A stretch of 64,000 nt of DNA from Candidatus Freyarchaeota archaeon (GTDB lineage Archaea; Asgardarchaeota; Jordiarchaeia; Jordiarchaeales; Jordiarchaeaceae), in the NCBI GenBank assembly GCA_030587365.1, contig JAUQZE010000009.1, positions 9,802-73,801 on the forward strand, read 5' to 3'. Of this stretch, positions 8,980 through 17,029 are shown piece after piece. The notes below the pieces were generated by a model, which did not search any database, was not told where the DNA came from, and saw nothing but the letters and a program-made list of their open reading frames with translations. Within the stretch, counting starts at the first letter, position 1; each line of letters opens with the position of its first letter. Position numbers and translations under genes: made by a program.

Positions 8980-9441
8980 ATTTCAACCTCCTGATATCTT
9001 TTGGAATTCTCAAATTGTACTGAGAATCTGAGTTCTCCTCATTCCAACTTTAATAAAAAAGCTTCATTTTTATACAAAAATTTTGTGTTTATCAGATTGT
9101 TTCCAAGAAAGTTTGTTCCCTTATCTCTGAGTTCGTTTTTTACATATTTATCCTCTGATGATAATATTTTCGCAAATCCCTACTTCTTCAAAATTTTAAG
9201 AGAGGATAAATCAACTGTTCAAACTGGGCGCCGTTAAGAGGAGGCTCCTCGTCAGGCTTTAGAAAGTCACATGGATTGAAACTGAATTCATCTCTTTTTC
9301 TCGCTTTTTACGAGTTAAAAACAGTAAAATATTGAATGGACAGAAAATCTAAATGCAGTTTTTTTTTATCCATCATGATTGTTATAAACTATAAATAAAA
9401 AAAGGATGTGTAAGTTGGTTCCTGATGGTTAGGACTAACTT
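8980..9441. other. Gene-poor interval upstream of the dehydrogenase and downstream of the hdr array
   Basis: I find no convincing gene in these 462 bases. The plus-strand open frame at 9001-9237 is Phe/Leu/Asn-rich low-complexity translation with no family likeness. A T-run at 9360-9367 on the plus strand is A-rich on the minus strand and so does not look like a terminator for the hdrA gene. The interval presumably holds the promoter of the dehydrogenase gene. Confidence 0.4.
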
Positions 9442-11778
9442 CTAGAGAGGGGCTGCGGCTTTGGCTCCTACTTTTCCTATTTTTTTGATTCTTGAAAGGT
9501 ATGTTTCTACTAGATAAGGGAGAGACTTGTATGCAGGTATTGCAAGGGGTTGGTAGAATATTCTGTCTCTTTCCATTCCCATTTCCGCAATCTTGGCTTG
9601 CGCTTTCTTTACGTTTTGCTCCGTTAATTCCCCTTCTTTCGTGTCTCCGTTTTCGCACAACATGATTCCGTCCGCACCCATCTCCAGTGTTTTTACGAGA
9701 GTGTCTATGTCTAACACCGCGGTAGAGGGTACCCTTACTATTAGTAGATTCGAAGGATACTGCAGACGTGCAACGCCGGCAGCGTCAGCCGCAGGATAAG
9801 CCGTAGCGTCTCCAAAGAATCCAATTATTCTCACATCCTCCGATGGCACTGAGAGGAGTCCCTTTACCTCCTCTAGTATTTGCTCCTTTGTGTAGTGCGC
9901 TAATTGTAGAGCGTTGTAAGGACATACTGGGATACAGGCTCCGCAACCACTACAGGCAAGAATGTTTATCTCCGCCTTCCCTGTTTTTTCGTTTATCGAT
10001 ATAGCGTTGTGGGGACAAACCCTTACACACTCGCCTACCCCATGACACTCGCCTACCAGGCGCGCTTTAATTGGTGAGAGGTCCTTGTATCCCTCACCCA
10101 GAAATTCAATTGCTTGAGCAGCGGTTGATCTGGCGTCCACCACCGATTCTCTGATATCTTTGGGACCGAGGGATGTTCCAGCGGCGAATATACCTTCTCT
10201 CAGAGTTGATACGGGGTTGAGTTTGGGATGCTTTTCAGCGATGAAACCATCCTCCGCAACGGAGATGCCGAGCGTGCCCGCTAAATCAGACAGGTCTTTA
10301 GCAGGGATTATAGCAGAGGCTAAAACAACCAAGTCCACAGAGTTCTTTATCAGTTGGCCGGTGTCAATATCCTCGGCGACTATCTGAAGCCTTCCCGTTT
10401 CAGGATCCTTAGTCACCTCTGCGGGTTTGCCGTGGAGAAAGTTTATGTTCATTTCTCGTGCCTGTTTGTAGAGTTCTTCATAGCCACGTCCAGACATTCT
10501 CAGGTCGATGTAGTATATCCATATTCTGAGGTAAGGCAGAGTCTTTTTCAGCAGTATCGCTTCCTTAACCGCGTACGGGCAGCAGACCTTACTGCAGTAG
10601 GAAACTCCCTTGTGAGGATTTCTTGAGCCCACACAGAGAATGAAAGCAACATCCTTTATGCGTTTACCCTGAGGCTTTTTCAAGACTTCCCCCGCCGCGA
10701 GCTCGTTCTCTATTAATCTTTCTAACTGGAGAGAGGTTATGGTGGAGGACTCGTCAATCTTGTATCTTTCTATCTCACCCTTTTCAAGCAATTCGTAACC
10801 TGTGGTGACTATGATTGCTCCCACATTATAGGTTTCTCTCTTTTCCTCCTCGTTGATGTTAATAGCTTCCGCCGGGCAAGCTTCTTGGCACGCGCCGCAT
10901 TTAGTACAGTTTTCAAAATCAATGGCATAAGAGGAAGGAACGGCTTGCGCGAATGGCAGTCGTATCGCCTTACGAGTATAGAGCCCAGTCTCGTACTCAT
11001 TTGGAACCTCAACCTCGCAAACCTTCTCACACTTGCCACATCTTAAACACTTAGTAACATCAACCCCCCTAGGCATGGTTCTAACTCTTACCTGGTAATT
11101 TCCAGGTCCACCGGCTACTTCCTCAACTTCTGAGCTGGTTAGAAGCGTAATATTGGAACTCTTGTCTACGTCAGCCATCCTCGGGCTGAGAATGCAGGGT
11201 GCGCAGTCGAGTGTTGGGAAAACCTTGCTGAGTTGAGCCATCTTTCCTCCTATGCTCGGCTTTTTCTCTACCAGTATAACATGGTATCCAGAGTTCGCCA
11301 ACTGCAAAGCCGCCGTTAACCCCGCTATTCCACCGCCTATAACCATAACGTCCTTGGAAATTTCCACTCGGGTTTGTTGGAGCGGTTCCAGTTTTCTCGC
11401 TCGGTACACGGCTCCCGATAATATCGCTTTTGCTTTTTCTGTAGCCTTCTTCTTATCTTTTGTTACCCACGAGTCTTGTTCTCTGATATTCGTGTGTACA
11501 AACATGTAGGGATTAATTCCCGCTTCAACCACAGCTTCTCTAAACGTCTCTTCATGCATGTGGGGAGAACAGGAAGCCACGACCACTCGGTCCAGATTCT
11601 GTTTTTTAACCGAGTCGATTATCTGATTCAAACCCGTTTTGGAGCAGAGAAACCGGTTGATTCTAACAGTTTTAACGTCAGGAATCTTTTGAACGGCTTC
11701 CTTCACTGCGTTAACGTCAACAACATCTCCGATGTTTCCTCCACACTCACAAATAAACACTCCAATCATACTATTCAC
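9442..11778 (-). CDS. hdrA: HdrA with a fused, cysteine-depleted MvhD-like C-terminal domain
   Basis: A 778-residue flavoprotein subunit of a heterodisulfide-reductase-type complex. In order: an N-terminal HdrA domain (ECGGNIGDVV, FLCSKTG, ASCSPHMHE), the FAD site VIGGGIAGLTAA near 147, ferredoxin motifs CLRCGKCEKVC and CTKCGACQEACP, the inserted-cluster motif CVGSRN...YCSKVCC, then a C-terminal pair of ferredoxin motifs. The first of these, CHGVGECVRVCP, has Val where the second Cys should be; the second, CSGCGACIPVCP, is complete. Residues 649-778 follow the MvhD fold (IIGFFGDATAY...AADAAGVARLQYP) but lack the CxxC, MCSGRVDP and GCHPGDCHY cysteines. It overlaps hdrB by 4 bases and closes a three-gene hdrC-hdrB-hdrA unit. 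Confidence 0.93.
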   Translation of the reverse strand: MNSMIGVFICECGGNIGDVVDVNAVKEAVQKIPDVKTVRINRFLCSKTGLNQIIDSVKKQNLDRVVVASCSPHMHEETFREAVVEAGINPYMFVHTNIREQDSWVTKDKKKATEKAKAILSGAVYRARKLEPLQQTRVEISKDVMVIGGGIAGLTAALQLANSGYHVILVEKKPSIGGKMAQLSKVFPTLDCAPCILSPRMADVDKSSNITLLTSSEVEEVAGGPGNYQVRVRTMPRGVDVTKCLRCGKCEKVCEVEVPNEYETGLYTRKAIRLPFAQAVPSSYAIDFENCTKCGACQEACPAEAININEEEKRETYNVGAIIVTTGYELLEKGEIERYKIDESSTITSLQLERLIENELAAGEVLKKPQGKRIKDVAFILCVGSRNPHKGVSYCSKVCCPYAVKEAILLKKTLPYLRIWIYYIDLRMSGRGYEELYKQAREMNINFLHGKPAEVTKDPETGRLQIVAEDIDTGQLIKNSVDLVVLASAIIPAKDLSDLAGTLGISVAEDGFIAEKHPKLNPVSTLREGIFAAGTSLGPKDIRESVVDARSTAAQAIEFLGEGYKDLSPIKARLVGECHGVGECVRVCPHNAISINEKTGKAEINILACSGCGACIPVCPYNALQLAHYTKEQILEEVKGLLSVPSEDVRIIGFFGDATAYPAADAAGVARLQYPSNLLIVRVPSTAVLDIDTLVKTLEMGADGIMLCENGDTKEGELTEQNVKKAQAKIAEMGMERDRIFYQPLAIPAYKSLPYLVETYLSRIKKIGKVGAKAAAPL

Positions 11779-12665
11779 CCCTCCTTACCTATTTTATCTA
11801 GTAAAGGTTGCACATCCACTTTATTATAATCGAACCCCAGTTCTTTGGGATCAACACCCAACGCTAAGCCAATCAACTGAGTCAGAAAGAGAACAGGAAT
11901 ATTATAAGGCCCACAATTAAACTCATCCTCAATAAACCTCTGATGCCCATCATACATTATCGAACAGAAAGGACAGAACAAAACCAAGGCGTCAACATTG
12001 GCTTTCTTAACATTATCAAGCTTCTTCTTAGCCAGAGTAGCTCCCAATTTCTGGTTGAAGGTCATCGTCGCTCCTCCGCAGCAATCAAGTCTTCCGGCGT
12101 AGTCCACAACCGTTGCTCCGAGGGCCTCAATAATCTTCTTCACACTCTCTGGATGTTCAGGGTCATCAAACTCGTCGTATATTTCAGACGGTCTCAGGTA
12201 GTGGCAACCATAATGTATAGCTATCCTGAGGTTTTTTAGAGGAACTTTTACATGCTCCCTTAACTTATCAACACTATAATCCTCATACAGATATCTCGCA
12301 AAATGTTTAACCCAAATTGTTCCATTGTAACTTAATCCCTGCTTTTCAACCTCTTTTCTAACCTCTTCCCCTACAGGATTCTCACCATTAACACTAACAC
12401 AGGCATCCGTCAAAGTCCCGGTGCAGGCGTTGCAAATCGTGAGTACATTAAGCTTTTTGGACTCTGCAAGCGCAAGGTTAGCTGTAGCCATCGATTTAGC
12501 GGCAACGACATCCACACTTTTTAGAGGATAGCCGCAACAGGAAAAGTTGAGATCAACCAGCTTAATTCCCAACTCCTGTGCAACCTTCCTAGTGGATATC
12601 TCATAACCGAGACCTCTCACCGGAATGGTGCAACCTAAGAATAGTGCAAACTCCTCTTCACTCAA
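11775..12665 (-). CDS. hdrB: HdrB, CCG-domain catalytic subunit (copy 1)
   Basis: A 296-residue protein with two complete cysteine-rich CCG domains, the sites of the two noncubane [4Fe-4S] clusters that reduce disulfides in methanogen HdrB. Domain 1: FLGC, then CCGYPLKS, then CNAC. Domain 2: HYGCHYLRP, then DCCGGA, then CPFC. Ends overlap hdrC upstream and hdrA downstream by 4 bases each, so the three are translationally coupled. Whether the physiological acceptor is CoM-S-S-CoB or something else cannot be told; no methyl-CoM reductase is visible. Confidence 0.95.
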   Translation of the reverse strand: MSEEEFALFLGCTIPVRGLGYEISTRKVAQELGIKLVDLNFSCCGYPLKSVDVVAAKSMATANLALAESKKLNVLTICNACTGTLTDACVSVNGENPVGEEVRKEVEKQGLSYNGTIWVKHFARYLYEDYSVDKLREHVKVPLKNLRIAIHYGCHYLRPSEIYDEFDDPEHPESVKKIIEALGATVVDYAGRLDCCGGATMTFNQKLGATLAKKKLDNVKKANVDALVLFCPFCSIMYDGHQRFIEDEFNCGPYNIPVLFLTQLIGLALGVDPKELGFDYNKVDVQPLLDKIGKEG

Positions 12666-13183
12666 TTCTTTTCCCTCAGCAATTTTTTCTTGTTAATCTT
12701 GAAGACCTTGGCATCAGGTTCAAGGCTCGGCAAATCCTGCATCTCTCTCTCGTCCTTCGTAAACTCCTCTATAGGATACACTCTTCCATGTTCTTCGAGG
12801 TTGGCTACAATCTTCTTAACCGCTTCTGGCGCAACCCCCTCCTCTACAGCCACGTTTTTAATCGCCTTCATCACCTCTGAGGGGTTAACGCCCTGCGGGC
12901 ATCGCTCAGTGCAAGCGTTACAATCCGCGCAGAACCAGACAAACTCGTTGGAGAGCACCTGGTCTTTCATGCCCAGAATCGCTTTTTTAACCGTTTTTCT
13001 GGGATTGTACTCGGGGCTCACTAACCTTAGAGGGCAACTGGAACTACAAACCCCGCATTGTAAACAAACAAGGATCTTCTCACCGCCGGGATGCTTCATT
13101 ATCTTTCTAAGAAATGATGAATCCAACTTTTCCGTTTCTACAACAGTTTGTTCTGTGTCAGCTTCCGGCAAGTTTACCACCAT
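12662..13183 (-). CDS. hdrC: HdrC, two-cluster ferredoxin subunit (copy 1)
   Basis: A 173-residue electron-transfer subunit carrying CLQCGVCSSSCP and CADCNACTERCP, each binding a cubane [4Fe-4S] cluster that passes electrons from HdrA to HdrB. About 40 residues precede the first motif, and a Lys-rich tail ends the protein. It is the first gene of the second hdr transcription unit, after a 186-base gap with promoter-like sequence. Confidence 0.95.
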   Translation of the reverse strand: MVVNLPEADTEQTVVETEKLDSSFLRKIMKHPGGEKILVCLQCGVCSSSCPLRLVSPEYNPRKTVKKAILGMKDQVLSNEFVWFCADCNACTERCPQGVNPSEVMKAIKNVAVEEGVAPEAVKKIVANLEEHGRVYPIEEFTKDEREMQDLPSLEPDAKVFKINKKKLLREKN

Positions 13184-13369
13184 TTTATCTCGTTTGGGCT
13201 ACATCCGTGAACACAATCATCTAGCCCTTTATTAGGATTTCTGATTATTCTACCAGCCAATAAATGATTTCTACACTTTATGTTCACAAAAATAAGTATT
13301 TCCCAAAAAGGTAATAGAACCGGATGATAGTGCAATGTTATATGATTGATTTTTTTAAAAGAAACGAAT
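13184..13369 (-). promoter_or_regulatory. Internal promoter region between two hdr units, with a spaced inverted repeat
   Basis: This is by far the widest gap inside the hdr array. It holds AT-rich TATA-like stretches on the minus strand and a 7-base inverted repeat, GTGAACA at 13207-13213 and TGTTCAC at 13281-13287. The simplest reading is a separate promoter for the hdrC-hdrB-hdrA(MvhD-like) unit. The repeat may be chance. Confidence 0.35.
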
Positions 13370-14233
13370 CTATTTTGAAAAATTTTTGATTACTGAGGTG
13401 TCTATACGGTTCTCATTTAGGGCTAAATCTTGGAAATCAATTCCCATAGCTAAACCCAGGAGCTGGGGATAATGAACTATGGGAATATCGAAGGATTCAT
13501 GAGGAGGCAGCTGGCTCTGCTCGTACATTAAGTAACAGAACGGGCAAACGGTAATCATTATATCTGCATACTTCTTCACCGTCGACAGCTTTTCCCTAGC
13601 GATTGAAACCGCCAGCTCGCTTCTGTGTCTAAGTGTTAGTAGCGGAGCGGTGCAGCAGTCCAGCTTACCCGGGTAATCTACACTGGCTGCCCCTGTAACG
13701 TTAACGAGTTTATCCAAGGAGGTTGGATCCTCTGGGTCGTCAAAATTCATTATTTCAAACGGCTTCAATAGGTGGCAACCATAATGTACAGCTATCCTTA
13801 ATCCATCCAGATTGTTTGTAATATGGGTTCTAATTTTGTCGGTTCCCAAATCTTCCAAAAGTGCTCTAACAAAATGTTTTACCTTTACTGTCCCCCTAAA
13901 CTCATGACCCACATCTGAGAGGATGTCGTTCACATCATTTCTGAGTTCAGCGTTTTCTTTTAGTGTATTATTCGCATCTGTGAAAACCTCTGTGCAACCA
14001 TTACAAATGGTAACGATGTCCATTCCCATATCCTCAGCTATGGATATGTTTCGCGCAGCCAGAGCCAAACCAGTTCTACGATCAATGGACTTTAAATGAG
14101 TAGTACCACAACATCCCGCCCCCTCCATGTCGACAAGCTCTACGCCCAAAGCCTCAGCTACCTTTCTTACAGAAATCTCATAACTCGGAAGTCTCGCCAA
14201 TGTTGTGCAGCCCACAAAAAACGCGTACCTCAT
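13370..14233 (-). CDS. hdrB: HdrB (copy 2)
   Basis: A 287-residue CCG-domain protein. Domain 1: FVGC, GCCGTTHLKS, CNGC. Domain 2: HYGCHLLKP, DCCTAPLL (Thr replaces the Gly of CCG), CPFC. All cluster cysteines are present, so it should be redox-active. It lies 5 bases downstream of its hdrC partner and is the last gene of the 15-gene transcription unit that begins at 28967. Confidence 0.94.
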   Translation of the reverse strand: MRYAFFVGCTTLARLPSYEISVRKVAEALGVELVDMEGAGCCGTTHLKSIDRRTGLALAARNISIAEDMGMDIVTICNGCTEVFTDANNTLKENAELRNDVNDILSDVGHEFRGTVKVKHFVRALLEDLGTDKIRTHITNNLDGLRIAVHYGCHLLKPFEIMNFDDPEDPTSLDKLVNVTGAASVDYPGKLDCCTAPLLTLRHRSELAVSIAREKLSTVKKYADIMITVCPFCYLMYEQSQLPPHESFDIPIVHYPQLLGLAMGIDFQDLALNENRIDTSVIKNFSK

Positions 14234-14238
14234 AACAA

Positions 14239-14802
14239 TTAATCCTCCTCTAGCTCTATTCCTATCAGTTTGTCCAGTTCAGCTCTTTTCATAATTTTCC
14301 TGACTTCTCCAATGTTAACTTTGGGTGCGGGGGGTAGTCCCTGAACCTCTCTTTCCTCATCTATGAAATCTGTTATCTCATAGATGTAGCCATGTTCCGC
14401 TAATGCTTCAATAACCTTTTTGAACGCGGGGTGCAGATAGCCTTCTTTTACCGCAACTCCCTTTAGGTTGGAAATTATCTCTGCTAATTTAACGTTTTGA
14501 GGACACCGCTCAAGGCAGGTGTAACATCCGGTACACAGCCATAATAAATCTCCCGAGAAGAGTGTATTCTTTAATCCTAGCTTTGTCATCACTGCTATCA
14601 TTCTCGGCTTATACTCTTCCACATGCCTCCCCACCGGACAGTCAGCAGTGCAGGTGCCGCACTGAAAACAGAGCATCAGTTTATCGCAACCCGGTAACTT
14701 GCTAATCTCTTCCCTAAAGACTATATCCATGTCCTGCAATTTAAGAACTGTTTGCTTCTCATTCGAATTCAAATTTGAAGATTCTGCTTCAGTCATATCC
14801 AC
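14239..14802 (-). CDS. hdrC: HdrC (copy 2)
   Basis: A 187-residue two-cluster ferredoxin subunit with CFQCGTCTADCP and CTGCYTCLERCP. The Asn/Ser/Glu-rich N-terminal 25 residues are not part of the fold. The C-terminal region carries the QGLPPAPK segment also found in HdrC copy 3 (GLPPLPK), a sign that these two copies are close relatives. It follows the free winged-helix gene by 31 bases. Confidence 0.94.
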   Translation of the reverse strand: MDMTEAESSNLNSNEKQTVLKLQDMDIVFREEISKLPGCDKLMLCFQCGTCTADCPVGRHVEEYKPRMIAVMTKLGLKNTLFSGDLLWLCTGCYTCLERCPQNVKLAEIISNLKGVAVKEGYLHPAFKKVIEALAEHGYIYEITDFIDEEREVQGLPPAPKVNIGEVRKIMKRAELDKLIGIELEED

Positions 14803-14833
14803 TCATCCTCTCAAATATCTGATTTCAACTCCC

Positions 14834-15199
14834 TCATTTTGACAAATCATACAAGTACCAGTTTTCTTTTTCACCAATAGTAGTAATACGGCCAAGTCGC
14901 CTCAAAGCAAGCATATGTTCTACTATTGAATGTTCAGGTAGGCTGGTTCCCTTTGAAATCTCTCTAATTGTAAGGGGGCATTGTTTTTCAATCTCTTTCA
15001 CGATAAGCCATCTCTCTAACTCCACTCTCATGACACGCTTCATGAGTGATTCCAACTCTTTCTCACTTATGCTTCCCGATTCCAGAAGAGCTTGACTTCG
15101 CCCAATCAGCCATCTGACACGTACATCTCCTAGGAGTCCCGCAGCCGCTTCCAGCTTATTTCTTAAATTCTCTGACAACCACTTTGCCTCCCAAATCAC
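14834..15199 (-). CDS. Winged-helix protein inside the hdr operon
   Basis: A 121-residue protein with a helical N-terminal half (about 1-60, including LGDVRVRWLIGRSQ) and a C-terminal winged helix (about 65-118: LTIREISKGTSLPEHSIVEHMLALRRLGRI). The same arrangement, including a VRLRELVGK segment and a LKLSPDKVLRHISVMRRKNLV helix-turn-helix, forms the C-terminal half of the MvhD at 20035-20808, so this looks like a free version of that domain. It starts at GTG overlapping the hdrB stop (GTGA), so translation is coupled. It could bind DNA and regulate the array, or be a structural subunit docking with an MvhD; neither can be decided. Confidence 0.8.
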   Translation of the reverse strand: MIWEAKWLSENLRNKLEAAAGLLGDVRVRWLIGRSQALLESGSISEKELESLMKRVMRVELERWLIVKEIEKQCPLTIREISKGTSLPEHSIVEHMLALRRLGRITTIGEKENWYLYDLSK

Positions 15200-16068
15200 C
15201 TTTCAATGTTTTTTGAAATCTTAACTCTATGATCTTTAAACGCTAACTCGTCAGATTTTATACCCAAGGCTAATGCTAACAGCTCTGGGTAGTGAAGCAC
15301 CGGAATTCCGAATTTCTCGTTAAAAAGTTTCTCTATCCTAGACTGATTTATATCGAAAGCAAGATAGCAGGAGGGGCAAATAGTGATCAAAGCTTCGGCA
15401 CCAGTCTCCTTTATGTGTTTAAGCTTGTCTCTCGCTAGTTGGAATGGAATATTTTCATTTATTGCTATTATAGGATAACCGCAGCACTCGGTCTTATTCA
15501 CATAGTCTAAGCACTCTGCTCCTGTAGGTTCAATTAAACGCCTCAAAACGGTAGGGTTCTCAGAACTATCAAAACTCATGTATTCCGCGGGGCGTAGAAT
15601 GTGGCAACCATAATGCTCCGTAACCTTAAGACCGTTGAAGGGGTTTACTATTTTTTCCTTAATTCTTTCAGGACCCACCACATCCCCGAGCACCTGAATC
15701 AGATGCTTAACCTCTATGTTCCCTCTAAACTCCATTCCATCCTCCTTCAGAAAACTGTTAACCTTTTCCCTAACCCTATCATTCTCTTTAAGAATCCTAT
15801 TCACTTTGTGGAGAGTGCCATTACAGCCGGGACATAGAGTCATTATGCTAAGTTCTTCTTGTTCAGCCAAACAAAGGTTCCGTGCAGCTAAAACCAGCAT
15901 CATCTCATGACTAATGGGATCCACAGGAAGCCCACAGCAGTTAAAGTCTGGCATCTCCCTTAACTCTATATCCAGTTTATCGAGAACCTTTCTGGCGGCG
16001 ATTTCATAGCTGGGAACCCTGTAAGGAATGAGGCATCCTAGATAGAACAGGTAAGTTGATTCTGGAAT
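15196..16068 (-). CDS. hdrB: HdrB (copy 3), probable ATT start
   Basis: A 290-residue CCG-domain protein if translation begins at ATT (16066-16068). The first conventional start, ATG at 15954, would give only 252 residues and delete the first cluster cysteine (YLGC) of domain 1. The reading frame continues upstream without a stop and encodes YLFYLGCLIPYRVPSYEIA, matching the N-termini of the other three HdrBs. No ATG, GTG or TTG exists in that stretch, but GGAGGG lies 7 bases before the ATT. The upstream hdrC stop is 1 base away. Domain 1: YLGC, NCCG, CPGC. Domain 2: HYGCHILRP, ECCGYP, CPSC. Confidence 0.88.
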   Translation of the reverse strand: MPESTYLFYLGCLIPYRVPSYEIAARKVLDKLDIELREMPDFNCCGLPVDPISHEMMLVLAARNLCLAEQEELSIMTLCPGCNGTLHKVNRILKENDRVREKVNSFLKEDGMEFRGNIEVKHLIQVLGDVVGPERIKEKIVNPFNGLKVTEHYGCHILRPAEYMSFDSSENPTVLRRLIEPTGAECLDYVNKTECCGYPIIAINENIPFQLARDKLKHIKETGAEALITICPSCYLAFDINQSRIEKLFNEKFGIPVLHYPELLALALGIKSDELAFKDHRVKISKNIER

Positions 16069-16069
16069 T

Positions 16070-16603
16070 CTATTTCCCTCCTTCTTCCTTTTTCACTGGC
16101 TTTAAAAACCCTACAAGTTCGGCGAGCTTTGAAAGCCGTTTAGGATTAGACTTGGGCAGCGGTGGAAGACCCGCGTCCTCCCTTTTTCTCATTCTAGACT
16201 CGGAAATTTCATAAGCATAACCAGTTCCCAAAATGTTAAGTGACAATTCCTTAAAAGCATCAGGAACACGTCCCTCCTCCACCGCCTTATTTCTGAGGAC
16301 TCTTAATACGCTTGCAAACTCCACACCTCTCGGACAGCGGTCGGTACAGGTATAGCAGGAGGCGCAGAGCCAAAGCTCATCAGCTGAGAGAACATCAGAC
16401 TTCATTCCAAGCAGAGCCATTCTCAGTATCTTAAGGGGTCTATAGGTGCCGCTGAAGCGAGCCACCGGGCAGTCAGCGGTGCATGTGCCACACTGCATAC
16501 AAAGCATAAGATTCTCTATTTCCGAGGTCTCACTGAGTTCGTACTTGAATTGTGGGTCGGTCTCCGATATTCTGATAACTTCGCTCTCATCTTCTTCGGT
16601 CAT
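16070..16603 (-). CDS. hdrC: HdrC (copy 3)
   Basis: A 177-residue two-cluster ferredoxin subunit with CMQCGTCTADCP and CASCYTCTDRCP. It overlaps the upstream mvhD by 4 bases (ATGA), and its stop lies 1 base before the proposed ATT start of hdrB copy 3. The 3' end carries the ribosome site for that gene inside its last codons. Confidence 0.95.
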   Translation of the reverse strand: MTEEDESEVIRISETDPQFKYELSETSEIENLMLCMQCGTCTADCPVARFSGTYRPLKILRMALLGMKSDVLSADELWLCASCYTCTDRCPRGVEFASVLRVLRNKAVEEGRVPDAFKELSLNILGTGYAYEISESRMRKREDAGLPPLPKSNPKRLSKLAELVGFLKPVKKEEGGK

Positions 16604-17028
16604 TTCATCTCAACTCCATCTTTAAGGGGGCTTGGACCCAACTCTTTTATCTTCTCGGTCATCTCTTTTACTACAGCTGCAAATTTGTCTCCCTCTGAAG
16701 CAGAAACCCATTCCAGTCTTAATCGCTCCGGTTCCAGTCCAAACTGTTTCAGCAGGTTTTTAGTTATGGCAATCCTGCGTTGAGCTCTAAGATTACCGGA
16801 GAGATAATGGCAGTCGGAGGGTATATGGCACCCCGCCACTAGGACGCCGTCAGCACCATTTTTAAAGGCTTCAAGAACGAAGGTTGGATCTATTCTGCCG
16901 CTACACATAACCCTAATTATTTGGATGTTAGTGGGATACTGAAGTCTGCTTACCCCGGCTAGATCGGCACCGGCGTAACTACACCAGCTACAGCAGAACG
17001 CAACTATTTTGGGTTCAAATTCAGCCAT
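16600..17028 (-). CDS. mvhD: MvhD-type [2Fe-2S] electron-transfer subunit
   Basis: A 142-residue protein with the full MvhD cysteine set: FCCSWCSYAGADLAG, VMCSGRIDP, and GCHIPSDCHYLSGN (two extra residues between Cys and Cys compared with the other copies). In methanogens MvhD links the hydrogenase to HdrA and holds a [2Fe-2S] cluster. No hydrogenase subunits are in this window, so here it must accept electrons from another partner. It follows the fused HdrA by 1 base and overlaps hdrC. Confidence 0.95.
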   Translation of the reverse strand: MAEFEPKIVAFCCSWCSYAGADLAGVSRLQYPTNIQIIRVMCSGRIDPTFVLEAFKNGADGVLVAGCHIPSDCHYLSGNLRAQRRIAITKNLLKQFGLEPERLRLEWVSASEGDKFAAVVKEMTEKIKELGPSPLKDGVEMK

Positions 17029-17029
17029 A

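Noticed and set aside
9265..9300. A single segment resembling the end of a CRISPR repeat (ATGGATTGAAAC)
   Set aside because: Only one copy exists; there is no spacing pattern and no cas gene in the window.
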